A stretch of 7,098 nucleotides of DNA from Deltaproteobacteria bacterium (GCA_003647525.1 QMMZ01000096.1:1-7098); one strand, 5' to 3'. Counted from the stretch's first letter, positions 1 through 6,764 are shown. The notes: a model not told the origin generated them from the letters alone. Translations and numbers: made by a program.

Positions 1-1016
1 CTGAGAGAGAAAATGCATTTGAGGCGTTTAAAAAAGGCATGATTGATATTTATCCTGTATATACTTCCAGGATATGGATAAATGAGACAAAAGGAGATAA
101 TTTTTTAAAAAACCGGATAGTAAAGCAGAAAATTTATAATTATAACCCTGTTGGATTCCAGGGATTTGCAATGAATATGAGGAAGCCGCCTTTTGATGAT
201 TTAAGAGTACGCAAGGCCATGGCGCTTCTTCTTGACAGGAGAAAAATGAACAGTCTTTTGATGTACGATCAGTATTTTCTCCACAAATCCTATTTTGAAG
301 ATCTTTATACAAAAGAAAATCCGTGTACTAACGAGCTTGTTGAGGCGAACAGAAAAGAAGCTCTAAATCTTCTCAGGCAGGCAGGCTGGGTTGTAAATCC
401 GGTTAATGGTTTTCTTGAAAAAAACGGACAAAGATTTTCTTTTAAGTTTTTAACGAGAAATGCTTCTACAGAAAAATTTTTGGCAATTTACTCTGAAGAT
501 CTCAAAAATGCAGGAATGGAACTTGTCATTAACAAAAAAGACTGGGCTGCCTGGGCAAGAGATATGGATGAGTATAATTTTCAGATGACATGGGCTGCCT
601 GGAGTTCCGGTATTTTTAAAGATCCTGAGGGCATGTGGTCTTCAAGGGAGGCTGATAGAAAAGGCGGAAATAATATTACAGGGTTTAAAAACGTCAGGGT
701 TGACGGGCTGATTGAAAAGCAAAAAAGAATTTTTGATATAAAAAAACGTAACGAAATATACCGTGAGATTGATAAAATAATATATAATGCTTTTCCATAT
801 GCGTTGCTGTGGAATATAAATTATACCAGACTCCTGTACTGGAACAAGTTCGGGATTCCTGATACTGTGCTTTCCAAATACGGCAATGAGAGCAGTGCTT
901 ACTGGTACTGGTGGCTTGATGAAGATTCAGAGGCGGATTTACATGATGCTTTAATAAATAATTCTATACTGCCGCGGAAGAAACTTTCAATATATTTTGA
1001 TGAAGTCTATAGGTGA
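1..1016 (+). CDS. Extracellular solute-binding protein, family 5 (YejA-like), C-terminal part; 5' end outside window
   Basis: The frame is open from base 3 (codons for ERENAFEAFKKG precede the first internal ATG at 39), so the gene begins outside the window and only the last 337 or so residues are seen. The pattern matches peptide- and oligopeptide-binding lipoproteins or periplasmic proteins of ABC importers, most like E. coli YejA. It has an FEAF segment, then GFQGFAMNMRKPPFDDLRVRKA (family signature for the hinge region), LNLLRQAGW, the NAGMEL segment, a Trp-rich WAAW stretch with DPEGMW, VDGLIEKQ, and a C-terminal YWNKFG...KYG...YWYWWLDED. These are family-level matches recalled by eye. 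The signal peptide cannot be seen. No permease or ATPase genes follow; the next gene is a LUD protein 31 nt downstream, so this is probably the last transporter gene of its operon. Substrate is unknown; peptides are likely for the family. Confidence 0.85.
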   Translation, partial: ERENAFEAFKKGMIDIYPVYTSRIWINETKGDNFLKNRIVKQKIYNYNPVGFQGFAMNMRKPPFDDLRVRKAMALLLDRRKMNSLLMYDQYFLHKSYFEDLYTKENPCTNELVEANRKEALNLLRQAGWVVNPVNGFLEKNGQRFSFKFLTRNASTEKFLAIYSEDLKNAGMELVINKKDWAAWARDMDEYNFQMTWAAWSSGIFKDPEGMWSSREADRKGGNNITGFKNVRVDGLIEKQKRIFDIKKRNEIYREIDKIIYNAFPYALLWNINYTRLLYWNKFGIPDTVLSKYGNESSAYWYWWLDEDSEADLHDALINNSILPRKKLSIYFDEVYR

Positions 1017-1036
1017 TAATAATTTTAAGTATAAAC

Positions 1037-1042
1037 AGGAGG
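1037..1042 (+). promoter_or_regulatory. Ribosome binding site of the LUD gene
   Basis: A perfect AGGAGG lies 5 nt before the ATG at 1048. This decides the start: the longer reading from 997 would overlap the upstream gene by 20 nt, lacks a comparable site, and adds 17 residues with no family resemblance. Confidence 0.8.
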
Positions 1043-1047
1043 AACAC

Positions 1048-1701
1048 ATGGACAAGCCTATCAAAAACTATTGGAAGCTACGCCTTGAAGCTCTTAAGAA
1101 ATCTCTGGAAGAAAATAACTTTGAGGTTTTTCTTGTAAATAATTCCTCTGAGGCAAAAGCAATTGTGCAGAAAGAAATTCTTCCCAAAACAGGTGCAAAG
1201 AGTGTTTCATGGGGAGGCTCATTAACGTTCACTGATACAGGGCTTTATGATGATATCAAGAATAATCCGGATCTGGAAGTTATAGACGTTTATGATAAAA
1301 ATCTTTCTGATGAAGAAAAAAATAAACTTCGAAGAAGAGCACTTCTCGTTGACCTTTTTATTACCGGGACTAATGCAGTCACCGAAACAGGCAGTCTTGT
1401 TAACCTTGATATGTACGGGAATCGTGTAGCAGGTATTAGTTTCGGGCCAAAATATGTTGTCATCCTGGTTGGCCGTAATAAAATTGTTCCGGATTTAGAG
1501 AGTGCTATGTTTCGTATTAAAAATTATGCTGCGCCGGTTAATACCATGCGGTTGGACAAGAAGACACCCTGCGCCAGGACTTCCTGCTGCGAGGACTGCA
1601 AAAGCCCTGATCGTATCTGCAATATCTGGGCAATAACCGAGAAATCCTTTCCCAGGGGAAGAATTAAGATCGTTTTGATAAATGAGGATATAGGATTTTA
1701 A
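1048..1701 (+). CDS. LUD-domain (LutC/YkgG, DUF162) lactate-utilization-type protein
   Basis: A 217-residue cytoplasmic protein that appears to be a single LUD domain. Family hallmarks in order: SWGGSLT at 54-60, the TGTNAVTETGSL block at 106-117, VNLDMYGNRVAGISFGP at 118-134, VGRNKIV at 141-147, and a C-terminal TPC...CC..C...RIC segment with cysteines at 175, 180, 181, 184 and 191. LUD proteins include LutC of the lactate-oxidizing LutABC complex, but many stand-alone members with this Cys-bearing tail have no assigned reaction. There is no lutA or lutB beside it, so lactate oxidation should not be assumed. The Cys cluster could bind metal (inference). The gene follows the binding-protein gene by 31 nt on the same strand, so co-transcription is likely. 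No convincing rho-independent terminator was seen in the 134 nt before the convergent ATPase gene. Confidence 0.88.
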   Translation: MDKPIKNYWKLRLEALKKSLEENNFEVFLVNNSSEAKAIVQKEILPKTGAKSVSWGGSLTFTDTGLYDDIKNNPDLEVIDVYDKNLSDEEKNKLRRRALLVDLFITGTNAVTETGSLVNLDMYGNRVAGISFGPKYVVILVGRNKIVPDLESAMFRIKNYAAPVNTMRLDKKTPCARTSCCEDCKSPDRICNIWAITEKSFPRGRIKIVLINEDIGF

Positions 1702-1835
1702 AAGACCTCATACCTGCCAAAGCAATTATTGTTCCTTATTCCATTTAAGATAAGACCTGGGCTGAACGGTTACAAAACAAGAGGAAAAATGAATTATAAA
1801 AAACCAAATAGATTTTCTTAGCCATTAAATTTGAG

Positions 1836-3008
1836 TCAGATGAATGCGGTGAGAAATTTATTCACAGGTATAACCCTTATTCCTTTATGCATGCGTTCAT
1901 TCCTGCACTTTTTAACAACCTGATAATTATAAGGTATGGATAATTTTTCTTTAAAATAGAATAGATTCTTAGACGGGCTTGAATCACTATTCTTAACTTC
2001 TACGGAGAACCAGGGCTTGTTGTCACAGGAAACCAGAAAGTCGACTTCTCTGCCTGTCGAATCCCTTAAAAAAGACAGAGAAACCCTAAACCCTTCATAC
2101 GAATAAAGGTAATCGCAATATTTTAACAAATGGGATGCAATAAAATTTTCCAGCCTTTGTCCATCTTCTTCAATGACTGACCAGTCCCACAGATAGAGTT
2201 TCTTTTCTTTCCTGACAGCGGCGATCTTTTTGGACTGGTACGGCGGAAGCCTGAAGCAGTAGTAAAACAGCTCAAAGGTGTCCAGCCAGTTTGCAACGGT
2301 TCGAAAATTAACCTGGAGATCTTCCGCCAGCGAATTGATTGACAGGATCGAGGATGTCTTTTCAGGAAGAAGTTCAGATAACAATGCAAGATTGCCAAAA
2401 TCCCTGATCATGGTTAAATCACGAATATCTTCTTTAAAAAATCTTTCTATTCTTTCATTATGCCATCTTCGTAAAAAACGATGATTTTGTTTTATTAAAG
2501 GCTCTGGAAATCCACCGAATTCATAAAGTGCGGAAAAATTTTCAGGATCCGGACTGTCATGAAAAACAAGCTTGTTAAACGGTTTTATATCAGGGACACA
2601 ACTGTTTAGTTCTGCAATTGAAAAAGGATGCAGAGCGTAATAATGGTATCTGCCCTGAAGCGAATCTCCCCCGCGGCGGTAAATGTTTAGGCGTGCACTG
2701 CCCGTTAAAAGAAACCGGTATTGATCTTTGCAGGTATCATACTCACCCTTTATCCATGTTTTCCATTTGGAATGTTTATGAAATTCATCCAGGATAATCA
2801 AATCGGAATCCGGCGGCCATTCTCCTTTTAAGGCAACACGCCTGTCAGTTAATTTGTCCCAGTTATAATAGCTGCTTTTAAAATTCCCGGCAATAAGCTC
2901 CCTGGCGGCCGTTGTTTTGCCGACCTGCCTGGGGCCACCGAGGAAAACCATTTTTTCTTTGAGATCTTCTACGATGTTTTTTATAAGATATCTCGCTTTA
3001 ACAGTCAT
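1836..3008 (-). CDS. AAA-type ATPase with DUF4143 domain
   Basis: A 390-residue protein of the widespread ATP-binding/DUF4143 family. The N-terminal P-loop domain has Walker A GPRQVGKT at 25-32, Walker B LIILDE at 70-75, and a sensor-like LLTGSAR at 100-106. A helix-turn-helix-like segment follows at about 223-245 (INSLAEDLQVNFRTVANWLD), and a C-terminal DUF4143 domain carries REVDFLV at 320-326 and EVK at 337-339. That spacing of E/D, D and ExK fits a PD-(D/E)XK nuclease-like fold, although nuclease activity is not established for the family. Length and N-terminus are typical. It is monocistronic, on the minus strand, convergent with the LUD gene, and has its own promoter directly at the ATG. 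Such genes are common in accessory regions. Whether it has anything to do with the CBASS operon 515 bp upstream is not shown by the sequence. Confidence 0.9.
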   Translation of the reverse strand: MTVKARYLIKNIVEDLKEKMVFLGGPRQVGKTTAARELIAGNFKSSYYNWDKLTDRRVALKGEWPPDSDLIILDEFHKHSKWKTWIKGEYDTCKDQYRFLLTGSARLNIYRRGGDSLQGRYHYYALHPFSIAELNSCVPDIKPFNKLVFHDSPDPENFSALYEFGGFPEPLIKQNHRFLRRWHNERIERFFKEDIRDLTMIRDFGNLALLSELLPEKTSSILSINSLAEDLQVNFRTVANWLDTFELFYYCFRLPPYQSKKIAAVRKEKKLYLWDWSVIEEDGQRLENFIASHLLKYCDYLYSYEGFRVSLSFLRDSTGREVDFLVSCDNKPWFSVEVKNSDSSPSKNLFYFKEKLSIPYNYQVVKKCRNERMHKGIRVIPVNKFLTAFI

Positions 3009-3014
3009 AAGTAT

Positions 3015-3042
3015 ATTGTATGGCTATACAAAATAATGTCAA
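3015..3042 (-). promoter_or_regulatory. Sigma70-type promoter of the DUF4143 ATPase, apparently leaderless
   Basis: On the minus strand TTGACA (3042-3037) is followed after 16 bp by TACAAT (3020-3015). The expected start of transcription, about 7 nt after the -10, falls on the A of the ATG at 3008. No Shine-Dalgarno sequence precedes the ATG. Both boxes are near consensus, and the A+T-rich surroundings support a real promoter. Confidence 0.6.
3016..3031. promoter_or_regulatory. Inverted repeat across the ATPase spacer and -10, candidate operator
   Basis: TTGTAT-GGCT-ATACAA is a perfect 6-bp inverted repeat with a 4-bp spacer. It covers five bases of the -10 box and most of the spacer of the ATPase promoter, so a bound repressor would block transcription. 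A further TTGTATA half-site lies on the minus strand near 3064-3058. The binding protein is unknown; self-regulation is possible because the ATPase has an HTH-like segment, but this is inference. Confidence 0.4.
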
Positions 3043-3106
3043 GTTTTTTGTGGTTTTATACAATAAGTCATGATGTTTTTTCTGAATACCGATCAGGCGT
3101 TAAATC

Positions 3107-3135
3107 AAAACCGCCCTCTCTGAGGCCGGTTTTTT
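3107..3135. terminator. Terminator-like hairpin, possibly bidirectional
   Basis: AAAACCG pairs with CGGTTTT and, after a single C-C mismatch, CCTC pairs with GAGG around a TCT loop. A run of six T follows on the plus strand, and the A-run gives a shorter T-run on the minus strand. It is a good rho-independent shape. It lies about 390 nt past the end of the three-gene minus-strand operon and about 100 nt upstream of the ATPase start, so it could insulate the ATPase from read-through. No plus-strand gene ends nearby. Confidence 0.55.
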
Positions 3136-3148
3136 ATTCCACAGATTA

Positions 3149-3214
3149 CGCAGTTTTTTCTGCGCCTGTCTGTGCGTTGCACGCAGACAGGTATACGCAC
3201 GCACGCAGACAAGG
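3149..3214. repeat. Cluster of small hairpins and direct repeats (GCACGCAGACA words)
   Basis: Hairpin 1 is CGCAG-T6-CTGCG (3149-3164). Hairpin 2 is CCTGTCTG paired with CAGACAGG (3165-3191) with a small inner CGT/ACG stem. The word GCACGCAGACA occurs at 3179-3189 and again at 3201-3211, a 22-bp offset. The neighbouring CCACAGATTACGCAG wording resembles dispersed intergenic repeats known from several bacterial genomes (recalled, not searched). This looks like a non-coding repetitive element rather than a gene. Confidence 0.45.
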
Positions 3215-3355
3215 CGTGAGTTATTGGGTTAAATTCCACGAAGCTGCCGGGTAGTTCATTGTCAAAGTGCTTAACAATGACACCCTAAACCTTGAAAACA
3301 CATATTGTTGAAACTTTTATCCTGAAAAAGCAATATGATAGCTTGATCCGTCCCG

Positions 3356-3391
3356 ATGTTGCCTTTTATTCAAAGCCGCTTTTGGCAACAT
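3356..3391. repeat. Inverted repeat ATGTTGCC / GGCAACAT
   Basis: A perfect 8-bp inverted repeat with a 20-nt loop lies about 130 nt past the JAMM gene's stop. It lacks a T-tract on either strand, so it is not a classical terminator. It could be an mRNA 3'-end structure or a remnant of a mobile-element end. Confidence 0.3.
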
Positions 3392-3464
3392 GCTGAGTAA
3401 GCCTTAATCATGCGGCTACAGGCATCATGAATTATAGGTCTTCGCAGATGAATTGATACCACTT

Positions 3465-3524
3465 TCAGCCTGATTCTTGAGAGTCCTGCTTTAAATCTAC
3501 TGTCCAAAATTCATCTTCAATCAT
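3465..3524 (-). CDS. 19-codon ORF translationally coupled to the JAMM gene (doubtful)
   Basis: The stop of the JAMM gene overlaps the ATG of this ORF as TGATG, the same style of junction as elsewhere in the operon, and GAGGA lies 8 nt before the ATG. The ORF encodes MIEDEFWTVDLKQDSQESG and then stops. It could be the truncated beginning of a lost fourth gene or a chance ORF. No homology is recognised, and other frames beyond its stop do not continue a recognisable protein. Confidence 0.25.
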   Translation of the reverse strand: MIEDEFWTVDLKQDSQESG

Positions 3525-4015
3525 CAAAATTCCTCAGCAACATTAACAGATTTTGCGAGTTCATGGAATTGTGCATTTCTGTCGCCTCGCCATACACGAA
3601 TCTGTTCCGTACCTATAATCATGAAAACGAGAAAATCCCCCACATAGTCGCCATGAAAAAGAGTCTTTCTCCAATCTTCAAAATCCACTTCTGACGGAGT
3701 TGGAACAGGTTCGGGATGTGTATGCCAGAGACCTATTAATGTTTCCGTTCTATCTGAATCACACCATACTTTATAAACAAGTCGATTATGCTTATTGGAT
3801 CTGAAGAAAAAACTGCGAAACCTTTTATCCCATCTGGCAGGTTCGGTAATCTGATCCACAACCAGATGATCCTCCCCAAACAGATGATGTCCTATCAAAA
3901 GACCGCCTGCCTCTTTATTTCTTTTTTTCGTTTGGCGATAAGCTAATAATCGTTCAACAGCTTTGTCGAGAACAATCAATTTGCGGCCGTTATTCAGCGT
4001 ATATGCCAGACGCAT
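3524..4015 (-). CDS. cap3: Cap3-like JAMM/JAB (MPN) metallo-isopeptidase of type II CBASS
   Basis: A 163-residue single-domain JAB protease. The complete zinc-binding and catalytic set is visible: E35 in KEAGGLLIG, then H98-T-H100-P followed by S108 and D111 (HTHP...PSEVD), the JAMM signature EX(n)HXHPX(6-10)SXXD. In characterised type II CBASS, Cap3 cleaves the conjugate formed by Cap2 at the C-terminus of the CD-NTase and so counteracts activation. The protein is cytoplasmic with no signal peptide or TM segment, and its length is normal for Cap3. The start ATG overlaps the Cap2 stop by one base (TAATG), so translation is coupled; an AGGGG sequence just upstream may serve as RBS. It is the last clear gene of the operon. 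Assignment as Cap3 rests on both motif and neighbours. Confidence 0.9.
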   Translation of the reverse strand: MRLAYTLNNGRKLIVLDKAVERLLAYRQTKKRNKEAGGLLIGHHLFGEDHLVVDQITEPARWDKRFRSFFFRSNKHNRLVYKVWCDSDRTETLIGLWHTHPEPVPTPSEVDFEDWRKTLFHGDYVGDFLVFMIIGTEQIRVWRGDRNAQFHELAKSVNVAEEF

Positions 4016-5760
4016 TATCCCCTATCTCCACATATAGGACAACTGCGCTGCATAAATCCGGTCTCGATATATTTAACATCCTCAGTTATAGCTCTGTGAT
4101 ACCAATCACTTGTTCTCAACCCTGCGCTTCTGGCTCCAGTGTTATCTCCTATCCAAAAGCGATAGACACTCGATTGATCTTTCAGAATATGCTCCAATAC
4201 CAACTCAGTAGCGAGCGTAGCGGTTTTTATTGAATCCAGAGCTGAAAACGGTGTGAAGGCTCCACCGCAGCCGGTCAAATCCTTGGTTACATTTTGATAT
4301 GGCTCTAAAAAGTCACACCTGCGAAATGGCCTTTGCTCGCTGTTTTCCAACAGACACTCAAAACATCCTGCTGAATTCCCATTAACAAGAAGGGCGTGTC
4401 CTCCAATACTGCATGCTTCCAGCCAGCAATACACGACTGGTATTGGATTGGATAATTCGACAATTTCCTTATTCATCTCCCTCATACCAGTGAAATCGGC
4501 AGTAGCATCAACGATAACTTGCACATGGTTCCAACCCTTCTCCTTAAACCAGTCTTCCCTTTTCACCGGTTTTGATACTGCTTCAATATAGGGTAGTCGC
4601 CACCTTAGATGTTTGGCCATGGCATCGGATTTATTATCACCTATTGCAGCACCCCCAAGAACATGCCGGTAAATATTATCCTCGCTGAACTTATCATCGT
4701 CTACAATTACTATTTTTCCTAATCCTGACAGTGCAAGCTGTTCCACAACCCTTGAGCCAACAGCGCCGCACCCAATTACAGCAACGGTAATATCCCGTAA
4801 GAGCGAATGGGCTCCACCACGTTCAAAAAGATATTCTTTATAATGTCTTTGAATAGCAAGTGGCCTTACCTTCCACCCCTTTTCGTCAGCATCCCCAAAA
4901 AAGGTGTGTTTTGAGTTACCAGTAACAGCCACACCAAAAAGCGCTAACTCACCAGAAGGTCGGGGCTGAGAAAAAAGAAAAAACTCTTTATGCCGCTGTA
5001 CCTTTTGTTTTTTTCTTTCTTTTTGCTTGGTTAATTCTGATTTTAGTTGTTTTCTGTTTGAAGCGGCAACATAGTTTAGCAACCCACGCACATATGGCGG
5101 CGTGAGTTGTGAATCAGGTGAGGGCGGTAACATTTTCTTCTCAAGGGGAATATACCAAGCATTCACAACCTGTAGGTTCTTTAGTCTGGATGTAAATCCG
5201 TAATCTTTGGGAAGAGAACCCTGAAAAAATGCGACGGGAATATGCTTATGCTGTGATTTTTGATCACAGAAAGCCTTGATACGCTCCGGTTCACGATTAG
5301 GATTGAAAAAACACTGTACCATTTTGCAATCAGGCAATGAAACCCAATACCCCTCAAACTCATTATAAAGATCTGTCAGATCCCGGTCTGAACTTCCGGC
5401 AAGCACCTCAAAAGCCATACACAGGGCTTTGTGCAATACCGCCTCCGGTTGTTTTACAGCAATAAAATTGCCGGTACCTCTGGAGGTATAACAGACTTCT
5501 CCCTTGTAATTCACATGATTATGGAAATCGTGTTGTTCGGGGTTAGATAGGTGGACATAAGGTAGCTCACCAGGAAATTCTTTAGGCTCACTGATGATGA
5601 GTTCGTACTCAAGGTCGCCAACTTGAGCGGTGACGGCGAAAGCCCTTGATTGAGGCCGAAGGCATAAAATTTTGTCAGGCAAATTATGGAGGGCTATTTC
5701 AGCAACAGAAATGATCTTTGGATGTGCCTTGAGCGAGGTTTCAAAGGTAAACGGTTTCAC
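4015..5760 (-). CDS. cap2: Cap2-like E2-E1 fusion (ThiF-family) conjugating enzyme of type II CBASS
   Basis: Read from a GTG at 5760, 581 residues. The N-terminal E2-like domain (about 1-150) has a putative catalytic Cys90 in KGEVCYTSRG, preceded by HDFHNHVNYKG. A middle part ends in a very basic helical linker (about 236-260). The C-terminal E1/ThiF adenylation domain has Gly-rich VIGCGAVGS (about 328-336), VDDD at 353-356 with N362 and RH 365-366, K377 and VDATAD (from about 417). TGCGGAF holds the likely E1 Cys498. Cys pairs CFEC (466/469) and CPIC (574/577) fit the E1 zinc site. The family adenylates the CD-NTase C-terminus, passes it through Cys residues and conjugates it to a target, priming the synthase. 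Start choice: an ATG at 5904 would add 48 residues lying wholly inside the upstream gene with no E2 likeness. The GTG sits one base past the upstream stop, with AGGAGG 11 nt before it. Confidence 0.9.
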   Translation of the reverse strand: MKPFTFETSLKAHPKIISVAEIALHNLPDKILCLRPQSRAFAVTAQVGDLEYELIISEPKEFPGELPYVHLSNPEQHDFHNHVNYKGEVCYTSRGTGNFIAVKQPEAVLHKALCMAFEVLAGSSDRDLTDLYNEFEGYWVSLPDCKMVQCFFNPNREPERIKAFCDQKSQHKHIPVAFFQGSLPKDYGFTSRLKNLQVVNAWYIPLEKKMLPPSPDSQLTPPYVRGLLNYVAASNRKQLKSELTKQKERKKQKVQRHKEFFLFSQPRPSGELALFGVAVTGNSKHTFFGDADEKGWKVRPLAIQRHYKEYLFERGGAHSLLRDITVAVIGCGAVGSRVVEQLALSGLGKIVIVDDDKFSEDNIYRHVLGGAAIGDNKSDAMAKHLRWRLPYIEAVSKPVKREDWFKEKGWNHVQVIVDATADFTGMREMNKEIVELSNPIPVVYCWLEACSIGGHALLVNGNSAGCFECLLENSEQRPFRRCDFLEPYQNVTKDLTGCGGAFTPFSALDSIKTATLATELVLEHILKDQSSVYRFWIGDNTGARSAGLRTSDWYHRAITEDVKYIETGFMQRSCPICGDRG

Positions 5761-5761
5761 A

Positions 5762-6757
5762 TCATGCGCTCCCTCCTGAGGGGGCGAACCCAGACATAGC
5801 TGCTGTTTTAGCTGTAACCTTTCTCTCAGGAACGGGAAACTCGTCGCCAAACTGCTTTTGCAGGAGCTTACAGGCTTCATCTTCAAGGTCTTCGTTATCT
5901 GCATCCCTCAAAGCATCTCGAAGTTCTTCAAGTTTTTCCTTGAAGGTCTGCATATGGTTTTCGGTCATCTTGTCATTAAGGTCGGTATATGGTTCAACGG
6001 GCAGGCCGATAGTCAACCAACCGTAACCATCAAAATTGTTCAGCATGGCTTCTGCCAAAGAAAATAGAGCGCTCAAATCCTTATCCTCGCCGGAAAAAAC
6101 ATCCCTTTCCGGGTGGAACCAATAGTAGGCAGCGCAAGTGAGGCCAATACTAAAAGGTTTTCCGGAAATCAATTTTTTATCACGCCACCGTTTGAGGTAA
6201 CGAATACATCTGCGCATTTGTGCTCTATCATTATCATCATTAAGATGGTTTTTGATTTTATCGATTAAACCCTTTGGATCGGACTTTTCGTAGTAACTGT
6301 TCTCTGAATCAGAAAATTCTTTGCCTTTGACAAGGTCTAAAATCTCTTCACCTGATCGTTTGACGTAGATGGCTAGATCCACATGATAATCAACCTCCTC
6401 ATTTTTGATATATTCCACGGTAACGCAGGATTGTCTGATGCGTATAGACCTGTTTCCGTGCGTAAGGGTATTCTTAACAATTTTTTTTAGTTCGACAGGA
6501 TTATCATAATCATCACTCGTGCAATCGAACACTATCCCAACATCAATATCGTAATTACCGTCCTTTGGGTAAGTTCCGGTATGCATTGCATAGCTGCCCT
6601 GGTCGAATTTTTCAAAGGCAGGCGCATTATCATCAATATTTTCTTTAAGGTTTTTTACCAGAATATCCCGTTTGTCACGCAATGTTTGGGCTTCATCGAA
6701 GTTGCCGAGCTTAATCTTATCGTGAAATTTGAGGAAATATTCTTGCAGATTAGGCAT
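5762..6757 (-). CDS. CD-NTase-type nucleotidyltransferase (CBASS second-messenger synthase)
   Basis: 331 residues, first gene of the operon. The pol-beta fold signature is intact: QGSY at 53-56, then D70-I-D72 in YDIDVGIVFD, and the third acidic residue D127 in VDYHVD. These residues bind the two metal ions for nucleotidyl transfer. The C-terminal helical part includes MRRCIRYLKRWRD (181-193) and the PFSIGLT stretch (201-207), as in SMODS/DncV-like enzymes. The association with E2-E1 and JAMM genes marks it as a type II CBASS cyclic di- or oligonucleotide synthase. Clade and product cannot be assigned from sequence reading alone. The last 24 or so residues are flexible and end in PSGGSA, a plausible exposed tail for conjugation by Cap2. 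The start ATG has AAGGAG 7 nt upstream (6765-6770). Alternative: a non-CBASS DNA polymerase beta-like enzyme, unlikely in this context. Confidence 0.88.
   Translation of the reverse strand: MPNLQEYFLKFHDKIKLGNFDEAQTLRDKRDILVKNLKENIDDNAPAFEKFDQGSYAMHTGTYPKDGNYDIDVGIVFDCTSDDYDNPVELKKIVKNTLTHGNRSIRIRQSCVTVEYIKNEEVDYHVDLAIYVKRSGEEILDLVKGKEFSDSENSYYEKSDPKGLIDKIKNHLNDDNDRAQMRRCIRYLKRWRDKKLISGKPFSIGLTCAAYYWFHPERDVFSGEDKDLSALFSLAEAMLNNFDGYGWLTIGLPVEPYTDLNDKMTENHMQTFKEKLEELRDALRDADNEDLEDEACKLLQKQFGDEFPVPERKVTAKTAAMSGFAPSGGSA
5773..5778 (-). promoter_or_regulatory. Shine-Dalgarno sequence for cap2 within the end of the NTase gene
   Basis: The codons for Ser-Gly-Gly near the NTase end read TCAGGAGGG on the minus strand, giving AGGAGG upstream of the GTG at 5760. 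The spacing is long (about 12 nt), but together with the one-base gap to the NTase stop it suggests coupled translation and supports the GTG start. Confidence 0.5.
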
Positions 6758-6764
6758 TAAGTTT

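Larger units (their letters stand above)
3009..3523. other. Gene-poor intergenic region of 515 bp
   Basis: No credible protein gene was found on either strand. An open frame at 3036-3254 (+) has no RBS and runs through hairpins and repeats, so it is not accepted. The region holds the ATPase promoter (3015-3042), a terminator-like hairpin (3107-3135), a cluster of small hairpins and direct repeats (3149-3214), an inverted repeat (3356-3391) and a 19-codon ORF coupled to the end of the JAMM gene (3465-3524). The rest is unremarkable A+T-rich sequence. Confidence 0.7.

Noticed and set aside
997..1047. Earlier start for the LUD protein at 997
   Set aside because: It overlaps the preceding gene, and a perfect AGGAGG with 5-nt spacing supports the ATG at 1048.
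1789..1821. Plus-strand RBS-ATG plus 10 codons after the LUD gene
   Set aside because: AAGAGG before an ATG is suggestive of a truncated gene start, but ten codons followed by TAG are too few to support any gene or remnant.
1702..1835. Terminator between the convergent LUD and ATPase genes
   Set aside because: T-runs exist on both strands but no stable G+C-rich stem precedes them.
3149..3214. CRISPR array
   Set aside because: Only two imperfect short repeats with no regular spacers, and no cas genes.
3036..3254. 72-codon plus-strand ORF
   Set aside because: It runs through a terminator-like hairpin and repeats, has no RBS, and encodes no recognisable protein.
3257..3279. CATTGT...ACAATG stem downstream of the repeat cluster
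   Set aside because: Only six paired bases with mismatches further in and no T-tract; likely chance.
4003..4233. Plus-strand ORF antisense to cap2, and the similar shadows at 28-312, 2123-2398, 2278-2484, 5181-5363 and 5858-6067
   Set aside because: All lie inside well-supported genes in other frames and lack RBS or family features.
5761..5904. Upstream ATG at 5904 as start of the E2-E1 gene, giving 629 residues and a 143-nt overlap with the NTase gene
   Set aside because: The extra 48 residues are the NTase coding sequence read in another frame, show no E2-like pattern, and the GTG at 5760 lies directly after the NTase stop with an upstream AGGAGG.
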